Shown piece after piece: positions 59,814-64,000 of a stretch of DNA of 64,000 bases. The translations under genes and the position numbers were made by a program. The notes beneath the pieces were generated by a model. It was not told where the DNA came from. It was given only the letters and a program-made list of their open reading frames with translations, and made no database searches. The first letter of the stretch is position 1, and each line of letters opens with the position of its first letter. The stretch lies in contig CAXXVV010000017.1 of assembly GCA_963678305.2 (NCBI GenBank), positions 558,001 to 622,000 of the forward strand, in the 5' to 3' direction. The DNA is from G963676655 sp963678305. GTDB lineage: Bacteria > Verrucomicrobiota > Lentisphaeria > Victivallales > Victivallaceae.

Positions 59814-62800
59814 ATGAAAAAAATTATCAGCACAATCAGTTTGGGCCTGGCAATCTCAACCGCACTCCAGGCGGAAGTAAAAAAAGACGGCTTGCTGTTC
59901 GTTATGCCGTTAACAAAGAATCTGGAGAGCATTTCCGCTGACGGCGCCAGCAAAAACAATGCGAAATTTACCCGGAAAAGCGCAGCCGGCTTGCAGGATT
60001 TCAGTCAGGTGAAGAATGATGTTCCACGTTACTATGACATCAACGGCAACCGTGGACTTCTAATGGAAAACGGTTCAAATGCCTGGCGCCACACTGCACG
60101 CGGAACCAATAATTTTTTTCCCGCCGCAACCGCCTCCTGTGATACCCCTGAAGCGTTAAAAACATTAAACGGCGCAAAAATTAAAGTTGCTGAAGGAATC
60201 CAGGACGATAAAGCGCTGGAAATCATTCCTCAAAAAGCCGGAGACTGCGCAACGGCGACCGGGGAGATTAAAACCGGCGAGTCGTATATCGCCTCTATCT
60301 ACGCCGCAGGACCGGCGAAAATTCAGGTATCCGTGGCCACCATTCACAAGAATGGCAGCAAAATAATCCGAAAAACCGGAACTTTCAATTTGAATCAAAC
60401 CTGGCAGCGCTGCCATATCCTTTTCAATGACCCGAAGGTAAAGGTAACTACTTATGACAAATCAGCAAACCCGGCTGTAAAAGCCGAGATCACTTTTAAG
60501 TCACTTGACGGCAAACCTTTTAAAGTCGATGCGCTGATGCTGGAACAATGCGGGATGTACATGAATCGGATCGATCCGTCAACCTGGATTCCCGGCTCAA
60601 CTAAACGTATGACTGAAATTCTCCTGGCTCCGATGCCCGAAACCCAACTAAATTCAGGTACGGTCACGCTGAAATTCGTGCCTTTGGCAAGAGGCAACTG
60701 GTCATCACTGATTCACTCCGGCAGCGGCTGGAAACCGGTTTTAAGCATTTCGACTCAGCGCCATTCAAGTCGGATTGCGGTTCAAGCCTTCGGTACAAAG
60801 TTCTACAAAGATTACAAAATGCCAATCGGCAAACCGGTGTTTATAGCCGTAACCTGGAGCAACGGCACCGTCGCTTTATATGCTGATGGCAAAAAGCTTA
60901 CAGAATCGAAAATTAAAGCGGTAAAAGCTCTCGATAAGAACCTGAGTATCGGCGGAACTCCCGATAATACCTCGCCGAATAATAAAGCGGATGGCCTCAT
61001 TTCAGATGTAAGCGTCTGGAAACGCGCCCTGACGCCGGAAGAAGTAAAAGAGCTCTCGGGCAAGGACGCGGCAAAGGTTTTAAACCTTTCCGGCGGTTTA
61101 ACCTTGATGACGCCATGCAAAGTATTTGCCCGAGACACGGCCCTGGCCCGAATGGATTGGAAGCTGGAAAAAAAAACTTCTGACCGCGCCACAGTCTCGG
61201 TCAGCGGACACAACAAACAAACCCTGCAAATCAGAAACGGCAGGCTGAATTATTCTTTTTCCCCGGCCCGGCTGATGCCTGGAAAATACAAAGTACAGGT
61301 CGTTCTGCCGGGCAAAACGTTTAATTTCCCGATTGAAATTGTTCCGGCGCGAATTCCGTGGAATAACTTTCAGGTCTGCGCCTGGAACAGCTCAGGTGAC
61401 TTCGCCGCCACCGGCATCACCATTGCCGGACTCTGGACCTCCACCCCGAATGACGTTGACCAGAACACATCTCGCGGCATGTATTCCGAAGAAAATATTG
61501 TTTTCATGGGCAATCCGCGCAGCAGCAACCATCGGAGCGACTGGGGAATCGACCGTCACGGCAAACTTATCTATGCCGACATCCTCTCTCCTTACGTTCA
61601 CAAGTCAGTCGAGACTGCAGGCGATAAATTTGCTGAAGACCTCAAGGATATGCCGGATATCAAAGCCGTAATCCTTAACACCGAACGTCATGCCGGCAGT
61701 TATCGCTTCAGTTTTTCTCCGCGAGCAGTAAACATCGCCAAAGATAAATTCGGCCTTGACCTTAACCTATGGAAAAACTCGCCAAAAAGCGACTATCATG
61801 TTATTAATCCGGGAGGACGCCTGAAAACTAAAATCGCGCCGCAATATATTCCTGAAAACCTAATTATCCCTTTGAATAACCCAATTTACGCGTTTCATTT
61901 ATGGTGGCATTCCGCCAATGGCGCGTCTGACGTTATTACCAATGAACTTTTAGCTGAAAAAATACTCAAGACACGTCCGGATATCCTGATTATGCGCGAA
62001 CCTTTCCTGCGCCGTCCCGCCGTCATTTCTTATTCGAAAATAAACGTTGCTCAGGACTGGCTTTATTACGCCGATCCTAAAAATGTGCTTCTCACCAATG
62101 AAAACTTGAACCGGGCTGTTCGCGACTATCCACACATGTCCGCGTCCACCATGCCACAATTCCTTCTGAAACCCGATATGGCCGCCCCTTTCGCCGGAAT
62201 GCCCAGCGCCGACATGTTCAAAGAAGCCTGCTACCTGGTGGCATCGCGCCCGGCCAGAGTCACCACCTTCTGGAATTTTCCGGCTATTCTTAACAAGAAA
62301 AAACAATTAACCGCAGCCGAGATTGAGAAAAAACTTGGCGGTACGCCGGATTGGCAAAAAACCAAACAAATAATTAAACAAAAGAAACTCGCTATTTTCG
62401 CCTGGGACCCGAAACTCAAACCGGCTTTCAAAGAGATTTCGGAAACGTTATGGAAACCGATGGGGGCATTGCTGCCGAAATGGCGCAACACTTCGCGCCG
62501 TATAGCTATTATAAACAGTTTCGCATCTCATATTTTCAGCGATGTCAGATGGGGCAAGACCTCTCCCATGCAACGCCAGTTATTAAGTATGGGCATTCCC
62601 TATGATATTCTGGTCGATCAGGATTTTACCCGGCCCTTGAAACAAAAATATGACGTCATCCTGTTTCCTGCCTGTTTTGCCATGACTGAGCCGACCTTTG
62701 CTTATCTGAAAAAATTCATCGCAAACGGCGGTACCGTCCTGGTCGATGAACAATGTAAAGTTAATCTGCCGGAAGCGATAAAGATTGAGATGGCCGACAA

Positions 62801-63545
62801 AACCGACACTTCAGGCTTGCGGAAGCAGGAACTCGATCTGCTGCGAAAATACCATAACCGGACCGAACATCCGCAATTCGTTGAAGCAATGGAAGCATTA
62901 TCCCAACAGAAGATGTCGCAGTCGGAAAACAAGCAACTGACGTCTCTTCTGTTCAAAAAGCTAAATCTTCCGGTCATCTGCCGGACAAAAGCCGTCTGCT
63001 GGAATATGCTTGAAGCAAAGGGTGCGGAATACCTGTTCGCGGTTAATGACCTGAGAGTTCCCGGCCCCATGTATGGCCGCTATGGGAAAGCACTGGAAAA
63101 AGGTATTGCCCAAACCGCCGAGTTTGAATATAAAGGCAAAGCCCGGTATGCTTACGATCTTTTGAACCACAAATCAATCCCATTGCGAAACGGCAAATTT
63201 AAATTGCAGTTAAAACCATGCAGCGGCAGCATTGTAATGTTTACTGAACAGCCCGTTACTAGACTACAGGCCAACACCGGTAACAATGTCGTACAAGGTC
63301 AAAACATAAAGATTACAATATCTATACCGAAACTGAATCAGGGATTGGTTCCAGTCGAATTATCACTCATCCTCCCTAATGGCAAGAAATCATCACTGTC
63401 GCGTTATGATGTAATTGATAAAGGCAAATTACGCTGTTCAATACCGATTGCCTATAATGCCCCGACCGGCAAATGGCAACTTAAAATAACGGAACTGGCA
63501 TCCGGAACAAAAAGAAATATTTATTTTACTGTAAACGGAAAATAA
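59814..63545 (+). CDS. Giant exported LamG protein with glycosidase-like and amidotransferase-like regions (1243 aa)
   Basis: A signal peptide (1-20, ISTISLGLAISTALQAE) follows the ATG at 59814, which is preceded by AGGGA; an upstream start at 59679 overlaps the pilin gene in another frame and is not used. An N-terminal carbohydrate-binding-like region (about 25-265) is followed by a LamG/concanavalin-like domain (about 280-410, IAVTWSNGTVALYADGKKL, LISDVSVWKRALTPEEVKEL). The middle (about 500-870) reads like a glycosidase barrel (VCAWNSSGDFAATGITIAGL; DIKAVILNTERHAGS; GGTPDWQKT). At about 895-985 a GATase-like fold similar to beta-galactosidase trimerisation domains appears (YDVILFPACF; ANGGTVLVDEQ). 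C-terminal beta modules follow. Probable polysaccharide-degrading enzyme; the family number is uncertain. Confidence 0.75.
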   Translation: MKKIISTISLGLAISTALQAEVKKDGLLFVMPLTKNLESISADGASKNNAKFTRKSAAGLQDFSQVKNDVPRYYDINGNRGLLMENGSNAWRHTARGTNNFFPAATASCDTPEALKTLNGAKIKVAEGIQDDKALEIIPQKAGDCATATGEIKTGESYIASIYAAGPAKIQVSVATIHKNGSKIIRKTGTFNLNQTWQRCHILFNDPKVKVTTYDKSANPAVKAEITFKSLDGKPFKVDALMLEQCGMYMNRIDPSTWIPGSTKRMTEILLAPMPETQLNSGTVTLKFVPLARGNWSSLIHSGSGWKPVLSISTQRHSSRIAVQAFGTKFYKDYKMPIGKPVFIAVTWSNGTVALYADGKKLTESKIKAVKALDKNLSIGGTPDNTSPNNKADGLISDVSVWKRALTPEEVKELSGKDAAKVLNLSGGLTLMTPCKVFARDTALARMDWKLEKKTSDRATVSVSGHNKQTLQIRNGRLNYSFSPARLMPGKYKVQVVLPGKTFNFPIEIVPARIPWNNFQVCAWNSSGDFAATGITIAGLWTSTPNDVDQNTSRGMYSEENIVFMGNPRSSNHRSDWGIDRHGKLIYADILSPYVHKSVETAGDKFAEDLKDMPDIKAVILNTERHAGSYRFSFSPRAVNIAKDKFGLDLNLWKNSPKSDYHVINPGGRLKTKIAPQYIPENLIIPLNNPIYAFHLWWHSANGASDVITNELLAEKILKTRPDILIMREPFLRRPAVISYSKINVAQDWLYYADPKNVLLTNENLNRAVRDYPHMSASTMPQFLLKPDMAAPFAGMPSADMFKEACYLVASRPARVTTFWNFPAILNKKKQLTAAEIEKKLGGTPDWQKTKQIIKQKKLAIFAWDPKLKPAFKEISETLWKPMGALLPKWRNTSRRIAIINSFASHIFSDVRWGKTSPMQRQLLSMGIPYDILVDQDFTRPLKQKYDVILFPACFAMTEPTFAYLKKFIANGGTVLVDEQCKVNLPEAIKIEMADKTDTSGLRKQELDLLRKYHNRTEHPQFVEAMEALSQQKMSQSENKQLTSLLFKKLNLPVICRTKAVCWNMLEAKGAEYLFAVNDLRVPGPMYGRYGKALEKGIAQTAEFEYKGKARYAYDLLNHKSIPLRNGKFKLQLKPCSGSIVMFTEQPVTRLQANTGNNVVQGQNIKITISIPKLNQGLVPVELSLILPNGKKSSLSRYDVIDKGKLRCSIPIAYNAPTGKWQLKITELASGTKRNIYFTVNGK

Positions 63546-63651
63546 TCGCAAATATAAAAAAAACTGTACATAGTTTTTAAAGCTTGCATCATGTTTTCAT
63601 CGTGCTATAATAATGCGGTGATGGAAATCTGTAATATCGGGTGCATTAACT

Positions 63652-64000
63652 ATGAAGCAGACAAGAACAGCCGTACTTGGCACAATATTGTTGGGTTCTT
63701 TAAGTTTTGTTGGCTGCAGTATATTCATCGGCCTTGTCTACCTTCTCGACCACCTGGGCTGGCTGCCGGGGATATTGACATTTATCTTAATGTTCATATT
63801 ATTTATGACGGCTGCGTATGCTCTGTTTGTAGTATTTGCGGTCGGTTTCAGCATACTGCCGTGCTGGCACCCGCTTCATAATACTTTTGCCGGTCTTTTT
63901 TCAAGTAAAATAAAGCCAACTGAATCTGGCGGTATCGAATCCACAGAACATGCAGCCCCTAAACGGCCTGCAAGTATTCTTTGTCTAGGCGGTTTATTCT
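63652..64000 (+). CDS. Membrane protein, truncated by the window edge
   Basis: The ATG at 63652 opens a frame that stays open to the last base (116 codons seen). The product starts MKQTRTAVLGTILLGSLSFV and has two to three hydrophobic segments (about 7-32, 37-60 and 58-72), then a Ser/Pro-rich cytoplasmic part (KIKPTESGGIESTEHAAPKR). I do not recognise the family. The ribosome site is weak. It follows the giant LamG gene by 106 bp in the same direction. Confidence 0.65.
   Translation, partial: MKQTRTAVLGTILLGSLSFVGCSIFIGLVYLLDHLGWLPGILTFILMFILFMTAAYALFVVFAVGFSILPCWHPLHNTFAGLFSSKIKPTESGGIESTEHAAPKRPASILCLGGLF

Noticed and set aside
63591..63881. ORF of 96 codons at the right edge
   Set aside because: It is out of frame with the open reading frame from 63652 that gives a clear membrane protein; its own translation is Cys/Pro-rich noise.

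Overview
The window looks like chromosome from a Lentisphaerota (Victivallales-like) bacterium. The assignment is inference. It rests on a prepilin-type N-terminus joined to an H-x9-DG-like secreted domain, a heparinase II/III lyase, AraC and GntR/LacI-hybrid regulators beside sugar ABC transporters and Gfo/Idh dehydrogenases, a probable TIGR04073 protein and a REP-associated tyrosine transposase. There is no rRNA, tRNA or CRISPR array that I can see. Promoters resemble sigma-70 (TTGAAA/TTGACT, 16-17 bp, TATTTT/TATAAT).

Layout. 0-3.5 kb: the end of feoB with its small Cys-rich partner, a fused double PilT ATPase, ispF and a small membrane protein. 3.5-4.5 kb: a REP-associated transposase. 4.7-11 kb: comM, a PocR/PAS hybrid histidine kinase, a HAD phosphatase and a TIGR04073-like protein. 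11-15.3 kb (minus): peptide and one-carbon operon (pepD, M55 D-aminopeptidase, homocysteine methyltransferase/MTHFR). 15.5-19.3 kb: dut, a LysM lipoprotein, a U32 protein and panB. 19.5-23.4 kb: hrpA. 23.7-30 kb: a large EF-hand/membrane unknown, a GNAT, a CysZ-like protein, phosphofructokinase and a GPP34 protein. 30-34.5 kb: UroD-like, YjbQ and RdgB genes and a frameshifted membrane-anchored gene, with two foldback MITE-like elements.

35.9-45.9 kb is a carbohydrate-uptake region. It has tandem AraC regulators, a minus-strand operon (TPR protein, solute-binding protein, two permeases, no ATPase), a Gfo/Idh oxidoreductase, a third AraC regulator and bioA. 50-54.7 kb (minus) holds a two-domain transglutaminase-like secreted protein, translationally coupled to a membrane C39-like protease. 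55-63.5 kb is a polysaccharide-lyase operon: GntR/LacI regulator, heparinase II/III, a prepilin-like protein and a giant LamG protein. A membrane protein runs off the right edge.

The most unusual stretch is 46.3-49.7 kb. It is AT-rich and carries three orphan genes in the same direction. Each is preceded on its 5' side by a copy of one interspersed repeat (A, which carries a conserved short ORF start). Two are followed by copies of another repeat (B) made of CCCCTAATAAG units around a GGGTCAGACCCC palindrome. This looks like a cassette-type array built from REP-like sequences, and it is my best candidate for an undescribed system.
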